Assembly (NCBI GenBank): GCA_963925035.1
Contig: CAWUSK010000001.1
Coordinates: 31,741-95,740 of the forward strand
Length of the DNA: 64,000 nt
Direction: 5' to 3'
DNA from: UBA4466 sp963925035
GTDB lineage: Bacteria > Bacteroidota > Bacteroidia > Flavobacteriales_D > Crocinitomicaceae
Shown: one piece after another, positions 1 to 8,016 of the stretch
Layout: each line of letters starts with the position of its first letter
Position numbering within the stretch: position 1 is the stretch's first letter
Translations under genes and position numbers: made by a program
The notes under the pieces: model-generated
Told to the model about the DNA's origin: nothing
Seen by the model: the letters and a program-made list of their open reading frames with translations, nothing else
Databases searched by the model: none

Positions 1-548
1 AGTTCATCTCCTACTTCGTTGATTTTAGCAATGATGTCCTCTTCGTTGATTAAAACTTCTCCTTCTCGAGGCGCAATTTCAATTAAATTCTCTTTTAAAT
101 TAAGTCCATGGAATTTAACCTGAGATTCAAGTGCGTATTGATCGCTAGGGAAAGCCTTTGCTTCACAAATAATTTTTGTTCGCTTCCCTTCTGGTCGGTA
201 AAACGATACCATCAAAAGGTGTAAATTAGTCGTAAGTGAATGAGTAATTACTACTTCTTGTGGTTTTGCACCAACGACATTAGCGGCTTTTTCTGTTAAA
301 AACTCATGATAAGCAAACCAAGGTTTCTCTGCTAAAAAATGTCCTTCAACACCAAACTTAGCCCAAGCATCGAGTTCTTTTTTTATGTAGTCACTCGTAG
401 ACTTTGGCTGTAAACCAAGTGAATTTCCTGTTAGGTATACTACTTCATTTGCATGAAATGTTGGGAAATAAAATTTGTCGCGAAATGCTTTTAATGGGTC
501 TTTTGAGTCCATTTCTCGCGAAAATTCGATGGTGTTTTGATAAACCAT
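1..548 (-). CDS. kynU: Kynureninase, 3' part missing at window edge
   Basis: The reverse strand reads from an ATG at 548 into the window edge without a stop, giving about 182 N-terminal residues. The segment YLTGNSLGLQP near residue 40, the GVEGHF stretch and PWFAYHE match the N-terminal part of kynureninase, the PLP enzyme that cleaves kynurenine to anthranilate and alanine in tryptophan breakdown or NAD synthesis. The PLP lysine lies beyond the edge, so completeness cannot be judged. It is divergent from hemL with 176 bp between them. A -7 box lies at 586-593. No other kynurenine-pathway gene is visible in the window. Confidence 0.85.
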   Translation of the reverse strand, partial: MVYQNTIEFSREMDSKDPLKAFRDKFYFPTFHANEVVYLTGNSLGLQPKSTSDYIKKELDAWAKFGVEGHFLAEKPWFAYHEFLTEKAANVVGAKPQEVVITHSLTTNLHLLMVSFYRPEGKRTKIICEAKAFPSDQYALESQVKFHGLNLKENLIEIAPREGEVLINEEDIIAKINEVGDE

Positions 549-585
549 TGCAATATTGAATTTTTAAGAATCGTATAATCGAATC

Positions 586-593
586 CAAAGATA
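586..593 (-). promoter_or_regulatory. -7 promoter element for kynU
   Basis: Reverse strand reads TATCTTTG, an exact match to the Bacteroidota sigma-A -7 consensus TAnnTTTG, 37 nt before the kynU start. I see no TTG at the usual -33 spacing, so support rests on the -7 box and position. Confidence 0.5.
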
Positions 594-694
594 AGTATAA
601 CATTTTGAAATTTGGACTATAGGTCGCATGCCTTTTGATTTTTCTCTTGTGGCGATTTTTAGCCGTGATTTATTCAATTAAAGCGTGATATTAC

Positions 695-702
695 TACCTT
701 TG
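695..702 (+). promoter_or_regulatory. -7 promoter element for hemL
   Basis: TACCTTTG matches TAnnTTTG exactly and sits 22 nt before the hemL ATG. No clear TTG -33 box is seen at the usual distance. Confidence 0.5.
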
Positions 703-724
703 TTTACGAAGAAAATTAAGAACA

Positions 725-2035
725 ATGGAAACCAAAAAAGCAATTTCTCGCGCAACCTCGGAACAATTATTTGAAACAGCAAAAACATATTTCCCAGGTG
801 GTGTTAATTCTCCTGTACGCGCCTTTAAATCAGTTCAGGGCGCTCCATTGTTTATAAAAAAGGGAGATGGATGCATGATTTGGGACGAAGACGGAAATGA
901 ATTTATAGATTTTTGCTGCAGTTGGGGGCCCCTTATCTTAGGACATAATCACCAAGGAATTTATAGAAAGGTTGTTCAAACACTTCAAAACGGAACTAGT
1001 TTCGGGGCACCAACAAAATTGGAAAATGAATTAGCAGAACTCATTCTCTCTCGCAATCCATACATCGACAAATTGCGATTTGTAAGTTCCGGAACTGAAG
1101 CTGTAATGTCTGCTTTGCGTTTGGCTCGAGGTTATACTGGAAGAAAAAAGGTTTTAAAGTTTGAGGGATGTTATCATGGTCATTCAGATTTCTTATTAGT
1201 AAAGGCGGGAAGTGGATTGGTTACTTTTGGTGAATCTTCTAGTGCGGGAGTTCCTGCAGAGTTCGCAAATGAAACACTTGTATTGCCATTAAACGATATT
1301 GATGCGTTGCGAGCTTGTTTCAAAGAATACGGAAGCGAAATTGCGTGTGCAATTATTGAACCAATTCCAGCAAATAACGGATTGCTGCTGCAAGAAAAGA
1401 TTTTCTTGAGCGAACTTCGAAATATTTGTACGGAATACAAATCGCTCTTATTTTTTGATGAAGTGATTTCTGGATTTAGGGTTGGATTCAATGGAGCTGC
1501 AGAATTGTTTGGAATAAGGCCAGATATCATCACTTACGGAAAAATAATTGGCGGTGGATTGCCGGTCGGAGCATACGGTGCTCGCAATGAAATTATGTCC
1601 CAAGTTTCTCCTGATGGCCCTGTTTACCAAGCAGGAACACTTTCTGGAAACCCTGTTGCAATGGCTGCGGGAATTGCTCAATTGACAGAATGTGCTAAAC
1701 CTGGTTTTTATGAAGATCAGGAGGCTCGCACAAAAACGTTCGTTGAAAAAATTAATTCCTATGCAAAACAGAACAATTTCGATTTCGAATTGGTAACAAT
1801 TGCATCGGTATTTTGGATTTCATTTGATGGAAAACGAAATATCCACCGTGCAGATGAAATTAATCCAGATATGACAAAGTTCAGTCGTTTACACTGGTCT
1901 TTATTAAATCATGGTCTTTATATTGGCCCAAGTGGCTACGAGGTTGGATTTATTTCTCAAGCGCACACCGTCTCTGTTTTAGAAGCTGCTGCAGATTTAT
2001 TCTGTCAATGCTTAGATGAAGTTTTTAAGGCATAA
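725..2035 (+). CDS. hemL: Glutamate-1-semialdehyde 2,1-aminomutase
   Basis: This 436-residue protein is a full-length HemL, which converts glutamate-1-semialdehyde to 5-aminolevulinate, the first committed haem precursor, using pyridoxamine/pyridoxal phosphate in the cytoplasm. Visible marks are the N-terminal FPGGVNSPVRAF, SSGTEAVMSALRLARG for cofactor phosphate binding, the FDEVISGFR aspartate motif and the PLP lysine at residue 273 in TYGKIIGGGLP. Length fits the family. The start is supported by the promoter box 22 nt upstream. It is single, closed by a bidirectional terminator at 2038. No other haem gene is nearby. Confidence 0.96.
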   Translation: METKKAISRATSEQLFETAKTYFPGGVNSPVRAFKSVQGAPLFIKKGDGCMIWDEDGNEFIDFCCSWGPLILGHNHQGIYRKVVQTLQNGTSFGAPTKLENELAELILSRNPYIDKLRFVSSGTEAVMSALRLARGYTGRKKVLKFEGCYHGHSDFLLVKAGSGLVTFGESSSAGVPAEFANETLVLPLNDIDALRACFKEYGSEIACAIIEPIPANNGLLLQEKIFLSELRNICTEYKSLLFFDEVISGFRVGFNGAAELFGIRPDIITYGKIIGGGLPVGAYGARNEIMSQVSPDGPVYQAGTLSGNPVAMAAGIAQLTECAKPGFYEDQEARTKTFVEKINSYAKQNNFDFELVTIASVFWISFDGKRNIHRADEINPDMTKFSRLHWSLLNHGLYIGPSGYEVGFISQAHTVSVLEAAADLFCQCLDEVFKA

Positions 2036-2037
2036 AA

Positions 2038-2063
2038 AAACTCTTTTCACATGAAAAGAGTTT
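2038..2063. terminator. Bidirectional terminator between hemL and the secreted hypothetical
   Basis: An 11-bp perfect stem (AAACTCTTTTC with its complement) closes on the loop ACAT, flanked by an A-run on the left and a T-run on the right. It lies between two convergent genes and can serve both strands. Confidence 0.85.
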
Positions 2064-2085
2064 AAATTATTTGTTTTTGAAGCTT

Positions 2086-2529
2086 CTAATTGTCAGAGTG
2101 TTCTGCTTCTTCTTCCATTTCAATCTTGATTGGAGCGTTTTCTCTATTTTCCAATTCATTGATTTTTTTATCCGCATCTGGTCCAAAGAATACTGCTTCG
2201 GTTTCATTCCCATTTTCAATTCTTCGAATGGTCAACTTACTAATACCATTAACATCTTCAATTTTAAACTCCTCCCTTATTTCTTGAGAAGAAACGATTT
2301 TTTCTTCATCCACTTTTTCCAATTCCGCTAACTTTAATTCTGCTTCCACACCAATAAAAACTTCACTAGTGATTTTATCTTCATCAGTTGTTGTTATTGT
2401 CAATGTAATTTCGTCATTAAGCATTTCCATATGCACTTCTTTACGAATTTGACGTGTGTCTCCTTGTGCAAAAGTTTCATTGAGTAATGAAATAGTAATA
2501 AGAGCAAAAAGTAAAATCGTGCTTTTCAT
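2086..2529 (-). CDS. Secreted acidic hypothetical protein
   Basis: A 147-residue protein with a signal peptide (about residues 1-21) ending ETFA before Gln22. The mature part is rich in Glu, Lys and Thr with two loosely similar blocks that each end near ELxELEN/AELEKV, and a very acidic tail. No family was recognised. Such small proteins are usually periplasmic or surface-exposed. It has its own complete promoter (TTG-N19-TAATTTTG) and converges on hemL across a terminator, so it is probably transcribed alone. Function is unknown. Confidence 0.75.
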   Translation of the reverse strand: MKSTILLFALITISLLNETFAQGDTRQIRKEVHMEMLNDEITLTITTTDEDKITSEVFIGVEAELKLAELEKVDEEKIVSSQEIREEFKIEDVNGISKLTIRRIENGNETEAVFFGPDADKKINELENRENAPIKIEMEEEAEHSDN

Positions 2530-2543
2530 TTTATCGTTTTTTT

Positions 2544-2573
2544 CAAAATTAAGCCCTTTTTATTATTTCACAA
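2544..2573 (-). promoter_or_regulatory. Complete Bacteroidota promoter
   Basis: On the reverse strand a TTG (2573-2571) is followed after 19 nt by TAATTTTG (2551-2544). Both boxes and the spacing fit the TTG-N17-23-TAnnTTTG consensus, 14 nt before the ATG at 2529. This is the cleanest promoter in the window. Confidence 0.75.
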
Positions 2574-2634
2574 TTTTTTTGCCGTTAAATGATGTTAAGG
2601 CTATTATTTCTATTTTTATGACAAACACGCACTT

Positions 2635-3762
2635 ATGTCAAAGCTTCCTAATGTTGGGACAACTATTTTCACTACCATGTCAAAATTGGCAATTGAAAAT
2701 AACGCCATTAACCTTTCACAAGGATTTCCGAATTTCCCGGTCGATCCTGTTTTAACTTCCATTTTAGAAGAGAACGCTTCAGGAAACACGCATCAATATG
2801 CGCCCATGCAAGGAAATTCCATGTTGCTTTCAGAAGTTTCAAAACTGATAAAACGAAGTTACGGAAGAACCGTTTCGGAAAATGACGAGACTTTAATTAC
2901 GGCTGGCGCCACCCAAGCAATATTCACAACACTCATGGCGCTTATTTACAATGGCGATGAAGTTGTTATTCTAGATCCAAGTTATGATTGTTACGAACCT
3001 TCGGTTATTTTGGCGGGAGGAAAACCAATTCGTGTCTCACTCGATAATGAATTTCTACCTGATTGGGAACAAATCAATAATGCGGTAAACTCTAAAACGA
3101 AATTAATTATTACCAATAATCCACACAACCCTTCTGGAAGAACATGGCAAGAGTCTGATATTCAACAGCTGGAGCGAATTTCAGGAAAGCATCCTCAACT
3201 TCTGATTCTATCAGATGAAGTTTACGAATATATTACATTTGAGAACAAACACATCTCTGTGCATTCTAGGCCTAAACTAATCGATAGAAGTATTGTTGTA
3301 TCTTCTTTTGGTAAAACCTTTCATATCACCGGTTGGAAAATTGGTTATTTGGTCGCTCCAAAAAGGTTAATCACTGAAATAAAAAAAGTACATCAATTTA
3401 ATGTCTTTAGTGTAAACAGTGTCGCACAGCAAAGTTTAGCAGATTACCTTACTGTAACAGACGTAACAACTCTAGGTCCCTTTTATCAGCAAAAACGTGA
3501 TTTATTTCGTCAATTAATGGCGAAATCTAAATTCAAACTTCTTCCATGTGAAGGCACTTATTTTCAAACCGCTGATTATTCACAAATTTCAAATGAAGAC
3601 GACACACTGTTTTGCGAACGGTTAACAAAAGAACATGGTGTTGCTTCCATTCCAATTTCGGTTTTTAACAATGACCCAAAAGCCACTAAAATAATACGGT
3701 TTTGTTTCGCCAAAGATGAAGAAACACTTACGAAAGCAGCAGAATTATTATGCAAGATTTAA
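2635..3762 (+). CDS. Methionine/glutamine-type aminotransferase, class I
   Basis: A 375-residue fold-type I PLP aminotransferase of the YbdL / kynurenine aminotransferase group. Visible marks are NLSQGFPNFP at the N-terminus, ITNNPHNPSGRTW, DEVYEYITF and the PLP lysine at residue 227 in SSFGKTFHITGWKIGY, plus the C-terminal arginine in KIIRFCFAK. Family members transaminate 2-keto-4-methylthiobutyrate and aromatic keto acids, preferring methionine or glutamine. The next gene, an omega-amidase, overlaps its 3' end by 13 nt, which supports the glutamine-dependent keto-acid repair role. The start MSKLPNVG fits family length. Confidence 0.88.
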   Translation: MSKLPNVGTTIFTTMSKLAIENNAINLSQGFPNFPVDPVLTSILEENASGNTHQYAPMQGNSMLLSEVSKLIKRSYGRTVSENDETLITAGATQAIFTTLMALIYNGDEVVILDPSYDCYEPSVILAGGKPIRVSLDNEFLPDWEQINNAVNSKTKLIITNNPHNPSGRTWQESDIQQLERISGKHPQLLILSDEVYEYITFENKHISVHSRPKLIDRSIVVSSFGKTFHITGWKIGYLVAPKRLITEIKKVHQFNVFSVNSVAQQSLADYLTVTDVTTLGPFYQQKRDLFRQLMAKSKFKLLPCEGTYFQTADYSQISNEDDTLFCERLTKEHGVASIPISVFNNDPKATKIIRFCFAKDEETLTKAAELLCKI

Positions 3763-4520
3763 AAGTAGCACTCGTTCAAGCAAATCAAGTTTGGGAAGAT
3801 AAGCTTGCCAATTTTGAAAATTACACGGTGCTCCTAAAGAATGTCGATGTCGATTTAATAGTACTCCCTGAAATGTTTCAGACCGGATTTAGCATGAATA
3901 CAACTAAATTGGCTGAAGAATGGCAGAAAAGCCCATCTGTTGATTGGTTAACATCTCTCTCCCGATCGAAAAATTCGGCCATATATACAAGTCTAATGAT
4001 TGCTGAAAACGGTAATTATTACAATCGGGGAGTTTTTGTATATCCAAGTGGCGACATAAAAGTATACGACAAACGCAAGACATTTAGCTTGGCTGGGGAA
4101 AATAAGTTTTTCAATTCAGGTAAAAATGAAACTATTGTTGAATACCTGGGGTGGAAAATACAACTGCAAATTTGTTACGATTTAAGATTTCCTGAAATCT
4201 CGCGAAATTATTTATTACCCAACCTAACTCCAGCGTATGACGTTCTGCTTTATGTAGCGAATTGGCCTGAAAAACGTGTTTCACATTGGAATGCACTTTT
4301 GAAAGCACGCGCTATAGAAAATCAAGCCTACGTTTTAGGGACTAATCGAGTTGGAGTGGATGCAAACGATATTGTATATTCAGGTGATACGCAAATTCTA
4401 AACGCCATAGGTGAGGTTATCGATCTTAATATAAGAGAAGAGAATGTGTTAATAACAACTTTAAAAAAGGACAGTTTAAATAGCGTGAGAAAAACACTTC
4501 CTTTTTTATCCGATTGTTAA
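3750..4520 (+). CDS. Omega-amidase, nitrilase superfamily (YafV-like)
   Basis: A 256-residue carbon-nitrogen hydrolase with the Glu-Lys-Cys triad visible as E41 (VLPEMF), K108 (VYDKRKTF) and C142 (QICYDLRFPE). Omega-amidases hydrolyse 2-oxoglutaramate and 2-oxosuccinamate, the products left when glutamine or asparagine donates its amino group. Removing them pulls the aminotransferase reaction forward. The start codon lies inside the end of the upstream aminotransferase (13-nt overlap in another frame), so the two are translated from one message. The metabolic role is inferred from family plus context. Confidence 0.9.
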   Translation: MQDLKVALVQANQVWEDKLANFENYTVLLKNVDVDLIVLPEMFQTGFSMNTTKLAEEWQKSPSVDWLTSLSRSKNSAIYTSLMIAENGNYYNRGVFVYPSGDIKVYDKRKTFSLAGENKFFNSGKNETIVEYLGWKIQLQICYDLRFPEISRNYLLPNLTPAYDVLLYVANWPEKRVSHWNALLKARAIENQAYVLGTNRVGVDANDIVYSGDTQILNAIGEVIDLNIREENVLITTLKKDSLNSVRKTLPFLSDC

Positions 4521-4530
4521 TATTAACAAA

Positions 4531-4565
4531 TTGATTATTCAATAATTAAGATATGTTTATATTTG
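4531..4565 (+). promoter_or_regulatory. Promoter of the T9SS cargo gene
   Basis: TTG at 4531-4533 and TATATTTG at 4558-4565 form a promoter with a slightly long 24-nt spacer. The -7 box lies 26 nt before the ATG at 4592, which argues against an upstream start at 4553 because that start precedes the transcription start. Confidence 0.65.
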
Positions 4566-4591
4566 TAACACTTATTAAAAAAAATCAAGAC

Positions 4592-6454
4592 ATGAAAAAA
4601 ACTTACTTAAGCGCTCTTTTAATTGGATTAACTTCTACAGTTGGATTCTCTCAGGCAGTGCAAAAATTGAATTTAAATCACTCTTTTTCGACTGAGCAGG
4701 CTAGTGCCTCTCCGACCGTGTACAACCCAAAAGCTTTAGGTACCCAAGTTTGGTTAGATGATTTTACTACGCCAGGTAACTGGACAATTGATAATGCTGG
4801 TCAAACGGGACCTACATTCGGATTTAACATTGACGCCACTTCTCAAAGTTGGTGGTCAGCAGCTGGAATGACAACTACTGGTAACTATGCTGAGGTTAAC
4901 AATGGTAACCCAACTACTACTCCTGGGACACAAGCTCTTGCTGTCGAGTACACAATGACTACAGGGCCTTTAGACGTAATGGCACTTACTCTTGCAAACG
5001 CAGGAAGTGCAACTTCAGAGGTTATTTTACAATTTAAAGAGTTCGGTGCTAAATTTTACGATGACCAAAGAGTACAAATTAGTACAGACGGAACAACATT
5101 TACAACTGTTAGAACTAATGCTGACTACAGTCAATTAACTTCAACGGGGGGTGCTGCATATCCAAATCCAGCTACTGTAACAGTTAACATTGCTCCTTAT
5201 ATTTCTGGAAATCCAACTAACGTTTATATCCGTTTTTCTTGGACTTCGCAATTTACAACTTCGACTAATGCAAATGCGTGGGTAGCTTACGGATGGTTTA
5301 TTGATGATGTTGCTTTGTATACTAAGCCAACAAATGATTTAGTTGCTAAAAACTACTTCTGGGGAACTGAGGGATTACAATATTACCAAATTCCTACAAC
5401 GCAAGTTGCTCCAATTGAGTTTTCTGCAATTGCTGTAAATGATGGTGCTACGACTCAAAATGATGTAATACTTAACGTTGCTATTCCATCTGCATCATTT
5501 GCTGGAACGAGTGCCGCTGGTCTATCAATTGCTGCGAATGCACAAGACACTGCGACAACAACTGTAATGTTTACGCCTACTGCAACTATCACTTCTTATC
5601 CAACAACTTGGAATATTTCTCAAACAGAAATTGATGATGTGCCTGCTAACAATACTTTAGCTCCTTTTACTTTCGCTGTAACAGCAAATACATATGCTGC
5701 TGATAATAACATTGCATCTTCAACTACAAGTAATGGTGGTTTAGCATATAAGCTAGGTGCTTTGTATGATATTTGGAATGACCAAGAAGTATTTGCAATA
5801 GACGTGAAATTGAATACTGCTACTGTAAACGGTTCAATTATTAGAGGTGTTCTTTATGCTGTCCTTTATGATGATGCTGCAGGATGGGATTACATCGAAG
5901 TTGCTTCTTCTGATTACCATGATATCGTTGCTGCTGATAAAATTGGTTTCCTTACATTGGAATTAATTAATCCTTATTTGGCTACTAATTCACAGCTTAC
6001 ATACATGGCAGCTATTGAAACAGACGGCAATGGTGGAGCAACAAATGATGTAGTTATCTCTTGTGCTCAAGAAACTGAAATTCAAATTGGATTCCAAGAT
6101 GAAAACGGTGATTGGTACCAAGGATTTACTCCTAAAACAAATGCTCCAATGATTCGTTTGAACTTTGACCAAACTTTAGGATTGGATGAAAGCGAAACAG
6201 TAACTGGAGTATCGGTTTACCCAAATCCAGCAACGGATAATATCGCTATTGATTTCAACTTAGCTAGCTCTTCTAATGTAACTATCGAGGTAGTTGATGC
6301 TGCTGGTAAAGTAGCTATCGCTAGGACATTAACTAGCCAAGCTGCTGGGAAAGCAAACGTTTCTTTTGAAACTAGCGCTTTAAACTCAGGTGTTTATTTT
6401 GTAAACATTTCAACGGAAGCTGGTAAAGCAACTCAAAAATTCATCAAGAAATAA
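4592..6454 (+). CDS. Secreted beta-rich protein with T9SS type A sorting domain
   Basis: A 620-residue exported protein. The signal peptide MKKTYLSALL to GFS is followed by Gln. A long Thr/Asn/Ala-rich, beta-sandwich-like body (about residues 25-530) contains an FDD/DDF jelly-roll-like stretch (LDDFTTPGNW, WFIDDVALYTKP) as in adhesin or MAM-like domains. The C-terminal ~75 residues begin VYPNPATDN and end GKATQKFIKK, the standard type A sorting domain that directs export across the outer membrane by the type IX system. Start 4592 is chosen over 4553 for signal peptide and promoter reasons. It has its own promoter and terminator. Ligand or substrate unknown. Confidence 0.88.
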   Translation: MKKTYLSALLIGLTSTVGFSQAVQKLNLNHSFSTEQASASPTVYNPKALGTQVWLDDFTTPGNWTIDNAGQTGPTFGFNIDATSQSWWSAAGMTTTGNYAEVNNGNPTTTPGTQALAVEYTMTTGPLDVMALTLANAGSATSEVILQFKEFGAKFYDDQRVQISTDGTTFTTVRTNADYSQLTSTGGAAYPNPATVTVNIAPYISGNPTNVYIRFSWTSQFTTSTNANAWVAYGWFIDDVALYTKPTNDLVAKNYFWGTEGLQYYQIPTTQVAPIEFSAIAVNDGATTQNDVILNVAIPSASFAGTSAAGLSIAANAQDTATTTVMFTPTATITSYPTTWNISQTEIDDVPANNTLAPFTFAVTANTYAADNNIASSTTSNGGLAYKLGALYDIWNDQEVFAIDVKLNTATVNGSIIRGVLYAVLYDDAAGWDYIEVASSDYHDIVAADKIGFLTLELINPYLATNSQLTYMAAIETDGNGGATNDVVISCAQETEIQIGFQDENGDWYQGFTPKTNAPMIRLNFDQTLGLDESETVTGVSVYPNPATDNIAIDFNLASSSNVTIEVVDAAGKVAIARTLTSQAAGKANVSFETSALNSGVYFVNISTEAGKATQKFIKK

Positions 6455-6476
6455 TTCTTACGAATTAATAAATTTG

Positions 6477-6509
6477 AAAGTCGTACCGTAAAACGGTACG
6501 ACTTTTTTT
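6477..6509 (+). terminator. Strong intrinsic terminator abutting the next start codon
   Basis: A 13-bp perfect stem (AAAGTCGTACCGT and its complement) with an AAA loop is followed directly by seven T residues (6503-6509). It closes the T9SS gene. The ATG of the next gene begins at 6510, the first base after the T-run. Confidence 0.92.
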
Positions 6510-6935
6510 ATGGAAACACTTGAATACGGTTACATTGGATTATTTGTTGTTTGCTTTTTAGCGGCAACAATATTGCCTTTCTCATCAGAAGGAGTGCTAC
6601 TTGTGTTTGTTTCTTTAGGTTACGATGTGTTTCTTAGTTTAACAATTGCATCCATTGGTAATACACTTGGAGGTATAACAAACTACGGAATCGGATTAAT
6701 TGGAAATCCAGCATCCATTCAAAAATTATTTAAAACACCCGAGCGGTTTGAACGATTCAGTAAACGTATTAAAAAATACGGCGCTTCAATCACTTTACTT
6801 TCATGGTTACCATTCATTGGTGATCCCTTGACAATTGCGCTAGGTTTTTTTCGCGTTCCGTTTATTCCTGTTGTAATCCTGATGGCAATCTCAAAAACAT
6901 TACGTTATGCATTCCTTATCTTTTTAGTGAATTAA
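6510..6935 (+). CDS. YqaA/DedA-family membrane protein
   Basis: A 141-residue integral membrane protein of the SNARE-associated/DedA superfamily (small YqaA type). The N-terminal FLAATILPFSSEGVLLVF and the GNTLGGITNYGIG segment match the family, as does WLPFIGDPLTIALGFFR in the second half. Three to four membrane helices are evident. DedA proteins are linked to undecaprenyl-phosphate or lipid flipping, though the YqaA branch is poorly studied. The start has no 5' leader after the preceding terminator T-run, so it depends on read-through or an unseen promoter. No alternative Met start is available nearby. Confidence 0.85.
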   Translation: METLEYGYIGLFVVCFLAATILPFSSEGVLLVFVSLGYDVFLSLTIASIGNTLGGITNYGIGLIGNPASIQKLFKTPERFERFSKRIKKYGASITLLSWLPFIGDPLTIALGFFRVPFIPVVILMAISKTLRYAFLIFLVN

Positions 6936-7004
6936 CAGTTTACTTAGTACTTATGCCGTTCAACTAATTCATTTTACCGATATTTGCACATAAATTGTTG
7001 AATT

Positions 7005-8009
7005 ATGTCAAAGCTTATTACACTTCATGAGTTTATCATGGACCGTCAATCCGATTTCCCTTATGCATCAGGGGAATTGTCTCGCTTATTAAGTGATATT
7101 GCGATTGGTGCGAAAGTCGTAAGTAAAGATGTGCGAAGAGCAGGCTTAATGGAAGATATTCTTGGAGCTGAAGGAAGCACAAACATTCAAGGTGAAGAGC
7201 AACAAAAATTAGATGTAATAGCAGACAAACAATTTATTCGTGTTTTTCAAAACGGCGGTGAAGTTTGTGGAATTGCTTCTGAAGAAAATGATGACTTCAT
7301 GGCGTTCGAATCTGACTTTTCAAAACAAGGAAAGTACGTTGTATTATTCGACCCTTTAGATGGTTCTTCTAATATTGATGTCAATGTATCGATAGGTACT
7401 ATATTCTCGATTTACAGGAGAAAAAGCGAAAAAGGAACATTAGCGACATTGGAAGACATGATGCAACCTGGAGATGAACAAATAGCCGCTGGCTATGTGT
7501 TATATGGCTCTTCAACAATGTTAGTATATACAACTGGTAAAGGAGTAAATGGATTTACACTAGATCCTTCAATTGGTGAGTTTTGTTTATCTCATCCGGA
7601 CATGAAAATGCCAGAAACTGGTCGTCTTTATGCAATGAATGAAGGAAACATCAATATCTGTGAAAGTGGAATTAAGGAATATATCGAAACATATTGTCAA
7701 GTGATACATCCTGGAACAAGCAAGCCTTATTCAGGAAGATATATTGGTTCGTTAGTCGCCGATTTTCACCGTAACTTAATAAAAGGAGGAATTTATATTT
7801 ACCCTGATACGACTGTTGATCCTGAAGGTAAATTGCGTTTGTTGTACGAATGTAATCCATTGGCCTTTATTGCTGAGCAAGCTGGAGGATTGGCTACAAC
7901 TGGTCGTCACCGAGTGATGGCATTGCAGCCAACTAAATTGCACCAGCGCGTACCGTTCTTTGTTGGCTCAAAGAAAATGGTAGAACAAGCAATGAGCTAT
8001 TTGAAATAA
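7005..8009 (+). CDS. fbp: Fructose-1,6-bisphosphatase class I
   Basis: A 334-residue class I FBPase, which hydrolyses fructose-1,6-bisphosphate to fructose-6-phosphate in gluconeogenesis. The metal-binding DPLDGSSNIDVN and the upstream EEND acidic site are intact. The C-terminal region has YPDTTVDPEGKLRLLYECNPLAF and the late GRHRVM and FFVGS blocks typical of the family. Length is normal. A near-consensus -7 box, GATATTTG, lies at 6979-6986, 18 nt before the ATG. mfd begins 7 nt after the stop, so co-transcription is likely though the functions are unrelated. Confidence 0.96.
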   Translation: MSKLITLHEFIMDRQSDFPYASGELSRLLSDIAIGAKVVSKDVRRAGLMEDILGAEGSTNIQGEEQQKLDVIADKQFIRVFQNGGEVCGIASEENDDFMAFESDFSKQGKYVVLFDPLDGSSNIDVNVSIGTIFSIYRRKSEKGTLATLEDMMQPGDEQIAAGYVLYGSSTMLVYTTGKGVNGFTLDPSIGEFCLSHPDMKMPETGRLYAMNEGNINICESGIKEYIETYCQVIHPGTSKPYSGRYIGSLVADFHRNLIKGGIYIYPDTTVDPEGKLRLLYECNPLAFIAEQAGGLATTGRHRVMALQPTKLHQRVPFFVGSKKMVEQAMSYLK

Positions 8010-8016
8010 ATAGAAC

